From NCBI GenBank assembly GCA_963750065.1, contig CAVVPK010000015.1, positions 62,001-126,000 of the forward strand: a DNA stretch of 64,000 nt, given 5' to 3'. The stretch is from CAVSRC01 sp963750065 (GTDB lineage Bacteria; Pseudomonadota; Alphaproteobacteria; Rhizobiales; Kaistiaceae). Shown piece after piece: positions 17,099 to 25,003 of this stretch. Position 1 is the first letter of the stretch; every line of letters starts with the position of its first letter. Below the pieces are notes generated by a model. The model had not been told where the DNA came from and ran no database searches. It worked only from the letters and a program-made list of their open reading frames with translations. The position numbers and the translations under genes were made by a program.

Positions 17099-17577
17099 GG
17101 TTCCTGTTTGGAGGCACACCAGAGTTCCTGCTAGACACGCGCCGCGGCCTTTACAGCTATCAGGCGCTCCAATCGCGGTTGCAGGAGAATTCGTTTGCCG
17201 TGGGCGGCCTCGTCGATCTGTCAGGGCCGGTCGTGCGGCTGCAGAACCTGACGCCGGAAGAGATGTTGGTCTTGCTCCAGAACCTGCGCTCGGTCTTCGC
17301 GCTTGGCGATCCGGACCGATATCTGGTGCCCGACGAAGCGTTGCCGGCCTTCATGCGCCATTGTGCCGAAAGGATCGGCGAAGCGTATTTCCGAACACCG
17401 CGAAATACGATCAGGAGTTTCGTCCAGTTCCTTGCCGTCCTCGAACAGAACCCGGGAACGGATTGGCGCAGCCTGATCGCTGCCGTCGAGGTCACGCCCG
17501 ATGCCGGAGCGACGGAGGAAGAGCAGGGGGATTCAGAAGCCGAAGGCGACGACGACCTTGCCAGCGTCAGGCTCTGA
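17099..17577 (+). pseudogene. brxD: brxD-like BREX ATP-binding protein, 3' fragment
   Basis: An open frame without its own start encodes FLFGGTPEFLLDTRRGLYSY, LVDLSGPVVRLQNLTPEEML and, later, AYFRTPRNTIRSFVQFLAVL, ending in an acidic tail. This matches the C-terminal third of DUF2791 ATP-binding proteins (BrxD) of BREX type 2-like systems. The Walker motifs, in the missing upstream part, are gone. It is joined to the CoiA-like fragment and overlaps the start of the helicase gene, keeping the native brxD-brxHI order. Confidence 0.65.
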
Positions 17578-19777
17578 CTCGTTCGACCGTCTGCACCCCG
17601 AAATACGCCGCTGGATCTGGGAGCAGAAGTGGGACGAACTCCGCGAAGTCCAGGACAAGGCCATAGGCGCCGTGCTGGATAGCGGTGACGACGTCCTCAT
17701 CTCGGCCAGCACCGCCGCAGGCAAGACGGAGGCAGCCTTTCTGCCCATCCTCACTCTCGTTGCCGGGCGCGAGGAAAAAGGCCTGTCGGTCATCTACGTT
17801 AGCCCCCTCAAGGCGCTCATCAACGATCAGTTCAGACGCCTCGACCTGCTTTGCGAACGCATGGAGATCAACGTCGTTCGCTGGCATGGCGATGCGCCGC
17901 AGTCGGCCAAGCAGCGCACGATCAGGAACCGGCAGGGCATCGCCCTGATCACACCGGAATCGATCGAAGCGCTGTTTATCCGGCGACCGAAGGATGCTGA
18001 GGCCCTCTTTTCCTCGCTTGATTTCGTCGTGATTGACGAGCTGCATGCCTTCCTTCAGGGGCCTCGTGGTCTCCACCTCTCCTCTCTCCTTCGGCGTATC
18101 GACCTTATGGCGAAACGGCGCGCGCGTCGGATCGGGCTCTCGGCCACGATCGGCGATGCGGCCGTGGCAGCGAAGTGGATGAACTGGGACGCACCCGATA
18201 GCGTGCGGGTCGTCACGGCGACCTCGGACGCTCCTGAACTGAAGCTGCAGATCAAGGGATATGTCGAGCCGCCGGACAGGGACCAGGTCGATGAGACGGA
18301 AGACGACGGTGGTAAGCGCGTGGCGCTGGACGATATCGCCGATCATGCTTTCGCGACGCTGCGCGGGTCGAACAATCTTCTCTTCGGCGGCTCGCGCCGA
18401 GTAGTCGAGGCCACGGCCGACCGGCTTCGGCGGCGATCAGAAATGGCCAATGTCCCCAATGAGTTCTTTCCGCATCACGGCAGTATCGCCAAGGAGTTGC
18501 GTGAGGAGCTTGAGGGTCGGCTGAAAGAAGGCGCCCTGCCGACGACCGCCATTGCGACGACGACACTCGAGCTCGGTATCGATCTCGGCTCGGTCAAATC
18601 GGTCGCGCAGGTCGGCGCGCCGCGCTCATTGGCGTCGCTGCGTCAGCGGCTGGGACGCAGCGGTCGGCGCCAGGGCACGCCGGCGATTCTCAGGGTCTAT
18701 GTCCGGGTACCGTACCTGGCGCCGGATTCTGACCGGCTCGATCGTTTGCGCTTGCCGATCGTTCGCTCGGTTGCGGCCATACGCCTTCTGGTGGCGAAGT
18801 TCGTGGAGACGCCCGAGTCCGATCCGGCGGTTGCGACCGTCGTGCTCCATCAGATTCTCTCGCTGATCATCCAGCGCGGCGGCGCCCGCGCAGATCGCAT
18901 CTATGCAGCGATCTGCGGAGCCGGACCGTTATCGGCGCTGGGCAAGGTCGATTTCGTTGCCCTTCTCCACCACATGGCGAGCCCCGACATTGGCCTGATC
19001 GAACAGGCGCCCGACGGAACGATCATGCTTGGGCCACAGGGTGAGCGCCTCACGGGTTCACGCGACTTCTATGCGATTTTTCCGAGCGACGAGGAATGGC
19101 GGATCGTCCATGACGGGCGAGCGTTGGGAACCATCCCACTGGCGAATGCCGTCGGCGTCGGATCCATGATTGCATTCGGTGGGCGCCGGTGGCGCGTCGC
19201 GGCCGTCGATGATCGCGGCAAGGTCCTTCAAGTCGAGCCGCATCGCTCGGCCAAGATTCCGCGATTTGACCGACTGGGCGTCGAGCCGATCGATGACCGC
19301 CTAGCTGGTGAAATGCGCGCCGTCCTCGAAAGCGAAGATTTGCCCCTTTTTCTCGACCGGACGACCCAGGCGCTTCTGGCCGAGGGCCGGACCGCCTACC
19401 GGGAATTCGGCCTCGACCGGAATTGGCTGCTCGCGCAGGGGAGCAACGTCCATGTGCTCACCTGGCTCGGCTCGCGCATCAACAATCTGCTTGTCGTAAA
19501 TCTCACGACCGCCGGGCTGGACGCGACCGCCCACGATATCGGCGTCACCGTCAGCGATGTCGACGAAGGCGAAGTTGCTCGGCTTCTTCGGATTATCGCC
19601 GAGAAGCCTGCCACGGATGCAGGCACGCTGTCCGAATTTGTGGAGAGCCTGTCCCTCGCGAAATATGACGAGTTTGTCCCACCGGCCGTTCTCCGGAACC
19701 TCTGGGCGATGCGGCACGACGAGGCCGCCACGCGCATTCCGATGGTCGCGCGCAAGTTGCTTGGTTCTGAGCCTTAG
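17501..19777 (+). CDS. brxHI: BrxHI-like DEAD/DEAH-box helicase
   Basis: Encodes up to 758 residues. The core begins DSFDRLHPEIRRWIWEQKWD, typical of BREX/Lhr-like helicases. Walker A is STAAGKTEAAF, motif II is VVIDELHAF (DELH), motif III is GLSATIG, and motifs V-VI are TATTLELGIDLG with SLRQRLGRSGRRQG. The remaining C-terminal ~350 residues form the Lhr-like winged-helix/beta region. In phage-defence loci the gene lies directly after brxD. The ATG at 17501 overlaps brxD by 77 bases; the TTG at 17558 is an alternative start. The gene appears intact but is an orphan, with no brxA/B/C, pglX, pglZ or brxL in the window, so BREX defence cannot be expected from it alone. Confidence 0.82.
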   Translation: MPERRRKSRGIQKPKATTTLPASGSDSFDRLHPEIRRWIWEQKWDELREVQDKAIGAVLDSGDDVLISASTAAGKTEAAFLPILTLVAGREEKGLSVIYVSPLKALINDQFRRLDLLCERMEINVVRWHGDAPQSAKQRTIRNRQGIALITPESIEALFIRRPKDAEALFSSLDFVVIDELHAFLQGPRGLHLSSLLRRIDLMAKRRARRIGLSATIGDAAVAAKWMNWDAPDSVRVVTATSDAPELKLQIKGYVEPPDRDQVDETEDDGGKRVALDDIADHAFATLRGSNNLLFGGSRRVVEATADRLRRRSEMANVPNEFFPHHGSIAKELREELEGRLKEGALPTTAIATTTLELGIDLGSVKSVAQVGAPRSLASLRQRLGRSGRRQGTPAILRVYVRVPYLAPDSDRLDRLRLPIVRSVAAIRLLVAKFVETPESDPAVATVVLHQILSLIIQRGGARADRIYAAICGAGPLSALGKVDFVALLHHMASPDIGLIEQAPDGTIMLGPQGERLTGSRDFYAIFPSDEEWRIVHDGRALGTIPLANAVGVGSMIAFGGRRWRVAAVDDRGKVLQVEPHRSAKIPRFDRLGVEPIDDRLAGEMRAVLESEDLPLFLDRTTQALLAEGRTAYREFGLDRNWLLAQGSNVHVLTWLGSRINNLLVVNLTTAGLDATAHDIGVTVSDVDEGEVARLLRIIAEKPATDAGTLSEFVESLSLAKYDEFVPPAVLRNLWAMRHDEAATRIPMVARKLLGSEP

Positions 19778-19859
19778 CCCACCGGCTGACGTTCTCCGAG
19801 AAGCCATGCCTTGCTCCCTGGGGTGGGAGCCAACTCTTTAGCTTGAAAGAATGCTCATA

Positions 19860-19885
19860 TGAGACTATATTGTGTCTCAATTGAG
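19860..19885. promoter_or_regulatory. overlapping inverted repeats, probable toxin-antitoxin operator
   Basis: TGAGAC and GTCTCA are separated by eight AT-rich bases (19860-19879), and the second arm overlaps the perfect palindrome CTCAATTGAG (19876-19885). The pair sits just before the AGGAG of the antitoxin gene. Autoregulation by the antitoxin is inferred. Confidence 0.6.
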
Positions 19886-19897
19886 CAGGAGATGAGA

Positions 19898-20326
19898 ATG
19901 CTGACGGTCGAAAGCCTTGCCGAGGTCCTTGGTCTTCCTAAAGCTCGCACGCCGCATTCCACCATATGGTTTGTAGCCAGAATAGAAGACGGCTTGCCAA
20001 TTGCAGCGCTCGACCGGGTCGCGCATATCGTTGCGCCGGGTGACGTCCAATTCAAGTATCGGTTGGTCCCTCGGGCGACTTACGAACGGCGCAAGAGCGG
20101 GAAGGTGCTGTCGCCTGAAGAGGGGACGCGCCTAGCGCGACTTGCTCGCGTTTGGGCAGTGGCTCGGGATGTTTGGGGAGATGATGCCGAAGCGCGGGAT
20201 TTCCTGTTCCGTTCTCACGCCATGCTCGAGGATAAGCGTCCCGTCGACGTCGTTATCCAGAGTGAGTTTGGTGCCGAAATGGTAGTCGACATTTTGGAGA
20301 GCCTGAAGTACGGCAGCGCCGCGTGA
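19898..20326 (+). CDS. Xre/MbcA/ParS-type antitoxin
   Basis: Encodes 142 residues from ATG at 19898, chosen because AGGAG is six bases upstream. The upstream ATG at 19859 would place coding sequence across the operator repeats. The N-terminal DNA-binding domain includes LTVESLAEVLGLPK. The C-terminal toxin-binding DUF2384 domain includes RLARLARVWAVARDVWGDDA and FGAEMVVDILESLKYG. It should bind and inhibit the RES toxin encoded next and repress the operon. Its stop overlaps the toxin GTG start (GTGA), so the two are translationally coupled. It seems intact. Confidence 0.88.
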   Translation: MLTVESLAEVLGLPKARTPHSTIWFVARIEDGLPIAALDRVAHIVAPGDVQFKYRLVPRATYERRKSGKVLSPEEGTRLARLARVWAVARDVWGDDAEARDFLFRSHAMLEDKRPVDVVIQSEFGAEMVVDILESLKYGSAA

Positions 20327-20805
20327 CAGCGCAGGTTCTCGACCGGACTCTGACCGCCTATCGGATTGGGGACCCGACTGGTACATTCCCGATCTTTGAT
20401 GCCACCGGTTCGACGTTGGCGCCCGGACGCTGGAATACGCCGGGAAGCCCGATGATCTATTCGTCGGAACACTATTCTACAGCCCTTCTCGAAAAGCTGG
20501 TGCATGGCAGTGGGCGGTTGCCGCCAAACCAGCACTATGTCGAGATCGCCATCCCGCGAGGCCTCAGCTACGAGACGTTTTCACAGCCTGCCTTGCCGGG
20601 TTGGGACTCAATGCCGGCGACGGTCAGCAAGGTCTTCGGAGAGGCTTGGTGTGTGGAACGACGGAGCGTCGTCCTCATCGTGCCCAGCGTCGTGGCACGG
20701 CTCGACAACAACATTCTGGTCAATCCGGCGCACCCGGAGTTTTCGTCGATAACTGCGGGCCTGCATCAGCCGGTCTATTGGGATCGACGTTTGTTCGGGG
20801 CCTGA
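20323..20805 (+). CDS. RES-domain toxin (NAD+-degrading, MbcT/ParT-like)
   Basis: Encodes 160 residues starting at GTG 20323. The RES fold is recognisable from TAYRIGDPTGTFPIFDATGS (Arg), APGRWNTPGSPMIYSSEHYS and ALLEKLVHGSGRLPPN (Glu), with the Ser toward the end in HPEFSSI. RES toxins degrade NAD+ by phosphorolysis or hydrolysis, or ADP-ribosylate a target. Which of these applies here cannot be told. It is coupled to the Xre-type antitoxin. It appears complete and follows the BREX remnant, in an accessory cargo region. Confidence 0.9.
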   Translation: MTAQVLDRTLTAYRIGDPTGTFPIFDATGSTLAPGRWNTPGSPMIYSSEHYSTALLEKLVHGSGRLPPNQHYVEIAIPRGLSYETFSQPALPGWDSMPATVSKVFGEAWCVERRSVVLIVPSVVARLDNNILVNPAHPEFSSITAGLHQPVYWDRRLFGA

Positions 20806-21084
20806 AAGATGAAACCTCACGCGCAGGGCCTACGAACTAGCGTAGCGACGCGCCGAAGCGGCCACAACGCTTGCAGATCTTGGGCACATTCTACGATCTC
20901 ACCCAGCCTCTCAAACCCTGGATTAGTTGCCAACCCCGACATTGGCTTGGCGCACACCAGCCCGAAGTTCGTCGCCAGCCACACCAGCTGCTCGCGCGCC
21001 GGCTTGCTATTGGGTGGGGCCTGACCCCCACGATGTTGAGCCTCCTGCGAAATCCCTTGCGGCGTCAGGGGGGCGTTCGGCGCG
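20806..21084 (-). other. open frame of uncertain status
   Basis: On the minus strand a frame without a normal start reads on for about 85 codons, including AREQLVWLATNFGLVCAKPM and, further on, LGEIVECAQDLQALWPLRR. The composition is protein-like, but I recognise no family. It starts right after the amidase stop and may be the tail of another truncated gene. Confidence 0.3.
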
Positions 21085-21280
21085 CTCAGACCAGTCCCCA
21101 GTCTAGCTCACGCTCGATCAGCTCGGCGAAATGAAGCGTCGTCAAACCTTCCCAGCGCAGACCGATGATCTGTACGCCGACCGGCAAGCCCGCCTGAGCG
21201 CATGTTGAAGGAAGCACGGGAAATCTCGCAATTCCTACCCAAGCGCGTCCGGGCACCCAATCGGCATCTGCTCCCAGGCC
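21085..21280 (-). pseudogene. amidase-family 3' fragment
   Basis: The frame ending in TGA at 21087-21085 encodes AQAGLPVGVQIIGLRWEGLT, then LHFAELIERELDWGLV and a stop. This is the standard C-terminus of amidase-signature enzymes. Only ~65 codons are present. Upstream the sequence changes to the nuclease-like fragment. The catalytic Ser-cisSer-Lys region is absent. Confidence 0.65.
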
Positions 21281-21484
21281 CTACCAGACGAGTGGGATGA
21301 GCACTTTCGTTCTTGCGGCATAGCGAGTGCCGTCCTTGACGGCCAAGAGGTCCGCGAACGGGTAGTTGGCGTGGCGCTCGTTCAGGTCCTCGACGTCGGT
21401 GAACCCGTGCAGTTGGATGAGCTGCATGGCCGTCGCGCCTCCCGGCTCCCCCAAGTCTTTTGTCAACCGCGAACGTGGGTTCAC
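21281..21484 (-). pseudogene. nuclease-like (PD-(D/E)XK-type) fragment, truncated
   Basis: Encodes MNPRSRLTKDLGEPGGATAM, then LIQLHGFTDVEDLNERHANY and FADLLAVKDGTRYAARTK. The pattern (E/Q-L, PFAD, then a K in a beta strand) resembles the N-terminal half of small PD-(D/E)XK nuclease-like proteins. The 3' half is replaced by the amidase fragment at about 21280, giving a mosaic frame. No functional product is expected. Confidence 0.4.
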
Positions 21485-21740
21485 TGGCGCGGAGTGACCG
21501 ACTTGCCCCGGACCAATCTGATCTTCGGGTCGCTCATTCGAGAGGCGGTTGTGTGACGGCTGGCGACCGCTTTCCCCCCGCGTGGGGGTGGCACGGTGAG
21601 GGATGCGCGTTTGCTAGGGAGTGCTAGGCTGACGTGCCGCTATCGTCACTTTTGCCCACTTCTCGGCCTGCGCTTTTTAGTCTATTTCTACTTTCCTAGT
21701 AGTAAGCACGGGTACTTCTTTCCGCTTAGGATGAACCACC
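21485..21740. other. intergenic stretch with a small inverted repeat
   Basis: There is no gene. It is AT-richer than its surroundings from 21650 to 21720, with the inverted repeat CTACT-5-AGTAG at 21688-21702 ahead of the gene at 21741. This probably marks a promoter region. Confidence 0.35.
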
Positions 21741-22088
21741 GTGTTCAGCGTAAACAAAGCTCACGGTAGGCAGCGGTGTATCGCCACAATTACGGCTTTG
21801 CTCGATAAGGGTGGTGACATCGCCGAAAGGTTCGAGAAGACAAACGACGTTGGCGCAATTGCCCACGACGCTCCTGAGTGGACCGAAGCTGTCACTGTTT
21901 TCCTCACGACAAGCCTGGGTAAGGAGTGCGCGGCGCGTTTCAGGAATGCCCCGGCCTATGTCTACGCGCTCCCGCATCGAGACTTCGTCGGCAACAGCTA
22001 CTGGCAGCAAGTTGAAGGCAAGCTCAGAACCCTTTCTTACATCCTTGGCGAACTTCGCGTACGGAAGGTCCGCGTGTTGGCTCACTGA
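21741..22088 (+). CDS. hypothetical protein, 115 aa
   Basis: Encodes 115 residues from GTG at 21741. The text has protein-like features (CIATITALLDKGGDIAERFE, ALPHRDFVGNSYWQQVEGK, LSYILGELRVRKVRVLAH), but I recognise no family. Spacing to the integrase remnant and the AT-rich upstream region would fit a small independent gene. There is no signal peptide or membrane segment. It may belong to the cargo of the mobile segment bounded by the recombinase. Confidence 0.45.
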   Translation: MFSVNKAHGRQRCIATITALLDKGGDIAERFEKTNDVGAIAHDAPEWTEAVTVFLTTSLGKECAARFRNAPAYVYALPHRDFVGNSYWQQVEGKLRTLSYILGELRVRKVRVLAH

Positions 22089-22227
22089 GGCAAGTGGAGC
22101 TGCCAGCCCGGGGCGATAGCTGGTGCAAACCACCTATGGTCAAGACGGTGGGCAAGGCGAACTTGTGGCGACTGTCCAAAGAAGGCGTATTATATGAACA
22201 GTCTCATTCTGCGGAGGGCCGAAAGCC

Positions 22228-22843
22228 ATGGCAAAGCCGCGCCTCAAGCTGGTCACGCCAAGCATACCGAACAGTTCTACCAAAGCGTCTGCCCAACCGT
22301 GAGCTTCGCAGCCGGGAGCACCTGACTGAGGCGGAGGTGGAGAAGCTGATCGCTGCTGCCAAGCACGACCGCCACGGCCACCGAGACGCCACCATGATTG
22401 TGGTCGCGTTCCGCCACGGGCTCAGAGCCAGTGAGCTTACGGACCTTCAATGGGATCAGATCGACTTCCAAGCCGCCACCATGCACGTCAATCGCGTCAA
22501 GCACGGCACAGAGGCGACGCATCCGATCCGGGGTAACGAGATGCGAGCCCTGCGTCGGCTCCAACGTGAGCAGGACCCGAAGTCGAGCTTCGTGTTCACA
22601 AGCGAGCGGAATGCCCCCTTCACCACCGCTGGTTTTGCCCGTATGGTCCGGCGGTCAGGAGAGGCGGTGGGCCTGGGCTTCAAGGCGCATCCCCACATGC
22701 TGCGCCACGCTTGCGGTTATGCTCTGGCTAACAAGGGGCACGACACGCGGGCGCTGCAAGCCTACCTCGGGCACAAGAACATCCAGCATACCGTGCGATA
22801 CACCGAACTGGCTCCCACGCGGTTCAAGGACTTCTGGCGGTAG
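22228..22843 (+). pseudogene. tyrosine recombinase/integrase, frameshifted
   Basis: ATG at 22228 opens MAKPRLKLVTPSIPNSSTKA, the N-terminus of a short (~200-residue) tyrosine recombinase common in Rhizobiales, but this frame stops at 22300. The catalytic body is one base out of phase from about 22296: RELRSREHLTEAEVEKLIAA, then FRHGLRASEL (Arg), HPHMLRHACG (His-x-x-Arg), LGHKNIQHT (His) and VRYTEL (nucleophile Tyr), ending TRFKDFWR. One extra C in the CCC run near 22294 explains the shift. All catalytic residues survive, so a programmed or phase-variable shift or an alternative start cannot be excluded, yet loss of function is simplest. Confidence 0.75.
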
Positions 22844-22872
22844 CTGCGTCGTCACCGAGGTTCAGTGCCCAA

Positions 22873-23514
22873 TTACGCCCGGTGGCGTATTCCTTGCTGG
22901 CGCTTGATGTCCTCGCGTTCGACGGCCTTGGCCGCTGCGTCAAAGGCGTCGAGATGCACGGCCAGAAGTTCGTCCGACAAGCGCGGTCTCATGAGGCGGA
23001 GACCGACCTCAAAGCGCGTACGGACGCCCCACAGGAACCATCGGCGTTTGAGCGGAGACTGCATGTTCATTCGATGCAGAACATCTCGCATTTCTGCAGC
23101 ATAGCCGTTGGCTAGCGGGACTTGTCGCGCCTCGGTCGGCTCAGGCCGGCGCCGGTGGTTTTGCTCGGCTTGGTGATCCCGGTCGGCCTGGTCTGGGTTC
23201 TCGCCGCCCGATACGTCGTGGAGAGCAGCGTCCAAAGACGAAAAAGCATCTTCGTCGTCGGCCTGCTCGTCAAGCATCCGCCCGTGTGGCGAGACGCGGC
23301 CCCTCACCAACCAGCCAAGCCCAGCCAATCCGGCGGCTGGGACAGCACCGTCAAGATCGCTCGCCAAGCCCGGTTGCCAAGCAAGGCCCAAGACAGCCGC
23401 GAGAGCGACGGCCACCACTATGAACGGTGAAACGCTTACCACAGCCGCGCAAAGGCGGCCCGAACTCTGGACACAAGTACGCACGTTGGTCCCCCCAGAC
23501 CGACGATCTTGCAA
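22873..23514 (-). CDS. hypothetical protein with N-terminal membrane helices
   Basis: An open frame of up to 213 residues. It has a hydrophobic N-terminal part (SPFIVVAVALAAVLGLAW, then VPAAGLAGLGWLVRG), consistent with two membrane helices. A polar, Asp/Glu/Gln-rich linker follows, and then a helical C-terminus (WFLWGVRTRFEVGLRLM, AVHLDAFDAAAKAVERED). The only starts available are TTG at 23514 or internal GTG codons, so the true start is unclear. I recognise no family. It converges on the integrase remnant. The competing plus-strand frame at 23122-23430 is less protein-like. Confidence 0.4.
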   Translation of the reverse strand: MQDRRSGGTNVRTCVQSSGRLCAAVVSVSPFIVVAVALAAVLGLAWQPGLASDLDGAVPAAGLAGLGWLVRGRVSPHGRMLDEQADDEDAFSSLDAALHDVSGGENPDQADRDHQAEQNHRRRPEPTEARQVPLANGYAAEMRDVLHRMNMQSPLKRRWFLWGVRTRFEVGLRLMRPRLSDELLAVHLDAFDAAAKAVEREDIKRQQGIRHRA

Positions 23515-23764
23515 AAAGACTAATGTGAAATCAGCGCTACGGCAATGAGCTAATGCAATGTCTCAAGCACAGTGGGCCATCCGCAAGGCGGAAAACAGCG
23601 CTGTCGCCCCGTGGCAACCATCATCCAGGAGAGCCAGAAGCTGCGCGACTTGGCTGCAGCCAACGGCGACGACTTCCTGGCCTACCTCCTAGAAAACGTC
23701 CTGCATGAGGCAAGATCGACGCTGCTGGGTGCCGGGCAAAGCAGTCCTTCGGGGGGAGGGACTA

Positions 23765-24163
23765 ATGGCAGTAGTTCTTTATGCCGTCGGCGTGCTGGGG
23801 TTCGTCGGTGCAATCGTCCTCGGTGTGTTCAGAGCCCTGGGTCATCTGCGCGACACCAGCTTTGCGCTGATCATCGTGGCAGCCGTCAATGCCGTCCTGT
23901 TGATTGGCCTCGGGCGGGCTTTGGAGCTGCTGCGATCGATCGACCAGCGTCTGGGGCAAAACAGCAAGACGTCACCACCTCCACCAGCGGATGATACCCG
24001 CCTGCCTACCGAGCCGAGGGATGAGCCGCAACGCTTTCGCTACGCCGACTTCCGTATTGACGCCTTCGACGATGGCACCTACGTCGTCCGCGGACCAGGC
24101 ATGAAGCCGAGACGCTTCAAGAACCAAGACGCACTCGACGATTTCTTGGATCGGCAGGCCTGA
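23765..24163 (+). CDS. hypothetical two-helix membrane protein
   Basis: Encodes 132 residues from ATG at 23765, preceded by a strong GGGGGGAGGG ribosome-binding run. Two membrane helices (VLYAVGVLGFVGAIVLGVF; FALIIVAAVNAVLLIGLG) are followed by a soluble tail containing RYADFRIDAFDDGTYVVRGP and NQDALDDFLDRQA. The tail resembles a small modified domain also seen in proteins of unknown role. A possible short gene ahead (GTG 23611, VATIIQESQKLRDLAAANGD) runs into it out of frame and may be translationally coupled; it is too uncertain to list separately. Confidence 0.6.
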   Translation: MAVVLYAVGVLGFVGAIVLGVFRALGHLRDTSFALIIVAAVNAVLLIGLGRALELLRSIDQRLGQNSKTSPPPPADDTRLPTEPRDEPQRFRYADFRIDAFDDGTYVVRGPGMKPRRFKNQDALDDFLDRQA

Positions 24164-24269
24164 GCAGTTTGCCACCATCTGCGGCGTCGGCATCGTGTGG
24201 AGCCGTCCCGATGCGATCAAGAAGGAGCGCTGGGCCTATGCAATGCTCTGAAGCGCAGAAAGCTGTGCC

Positions 24270-24524
24270 TCAAGTTGGCTTGTCGCCCAAAACACCAGTC
24301 TCGACCACGACGGGCACGCCCTCGCGAGCCGCAAGCCTAGCAATCGCCGACTGCATTCCTCTGGTCGATGCAAACGTCGTGTATTCGCGCTGAAGTCGAA
24401 CTGCGAGCGTGCCCACATGCAGAGGTGATCCGTTGAATTTGGCGCGTCGAATCTCGACCGCGGCGGCCTGAAGCGCTGCCCTTCGCGCAAATCTGATTTG
24501 AATCTCTCGTCTTTTCGTGTCCAT
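24270..24524 (-). CDS. hypothetical protein, 84 aa
   Basis: Encodes 84 residues from ATG at 24524, with GGGAG just upstream. The basic N-terminus (MDTKRREIQIRFARRAALQA) and a helix-strand alternation (VRLQREYTTFASTRGMQSAI, VPVVVETGVLGDKPT) look like a real small protein, perhaps nucleic-acid binding, but no family is recognised. It has isolated context and convergent orientation to the preceding membrane protein. Confidence 0.45.
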   Translation of the reverse strand: MDTKRREIQIRFARRAALQAAAVEIRRAKFNGSPLHVGTLAVRLQREYTTFASTRGMQSAIARLAAREGVPVVVETGVLGDKPT

Positions 24525-24553
24525 GGCTCCCTCCCACGCGGGCTTTCTCGACA

Positions 24554-24679
24554 GGTGTCAAGGCCGACAATGCTTCTTCGCTGGCGATGTGCGCCCGGCT
24601 CGGGGTCGAGCCTTCCGAGTTCCTCTATGTCGGTGTCTCCAATCCTGAGATCATCAGTTCGGGCGCGATCACCCGTTGA
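24554..24679 (+). pseudogene. C-terminal fragment of an unidentified enzyme
   Basis: A frame without a start reads GVKADNASSLAMCARLGVEP, then SEFLYVGVSNPEII to a TGA at 24679. The NxxSLxMCxRLG pattern resembles the end of an acetyltransferase (GNAT) fold, but the fragment is too short for certainty. It abuts the upstream gene on the opposite strand and ends before unrecognised sequence leading to the IS fragment. Confidence 0.35.
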
Positions 24680-24890
24680 CCCCCGCAAGTTCGAGGAACG
24701 CGTGTTTCAGGTGCCCTTTGAAGGCAATGCCAGAGATCTTGAGGGCTGTGCTCTGGCGGCTGCTAAAATCAGGAATGCATGGTGCATCGCAATGGTCCGC
24801 TTCGGATCGATTTTGTTTAAAAGGCGGCTGTTGCAGGGAGTGCGGTGCGCTGATTCAGTCCACTGCGATTGAGGCGGAGGGACTGAGTCG

Positions 24891-24995
24891 ATGATGGGAC
24901 CGCGGCAAGTCGAGCAGGCGGCGCTGTTCTACGAGTTTTCACTCGATCGCCACGACCCGGCGGATCACCTCCTGCGCTCGATCGACCGGTTCGTC
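24891..24995 (+). mobile_element. IS5/IS1182-type transposase 5' fragment
   Basis: ATG at 24891 begins MMGPRQVEQAALFYEFSLDR and continues DPADHLLRSIDRFV. This matches the first 35 residues of a common IS1182/IS5-type transposase. Homology stops sharply, and the frame runs into the 3' end of the LuxR gene 8 bases later. The catalytic DDE domain is absent. Sequence just upstream (about 24790-24890) is probably the IS left end; the terminal repeat could not be paired. Confidence 0.6.
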
Positions 24996-25003
24996 CCTTA
25001 TCC

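Noticed and set aside
23122..23430. Plus-strand frame with a hydrophobic start
   Set aside because: It overlaps the minus-strand frame at 22873-23514, which has a more protein-like C-terminus; neither is certain.
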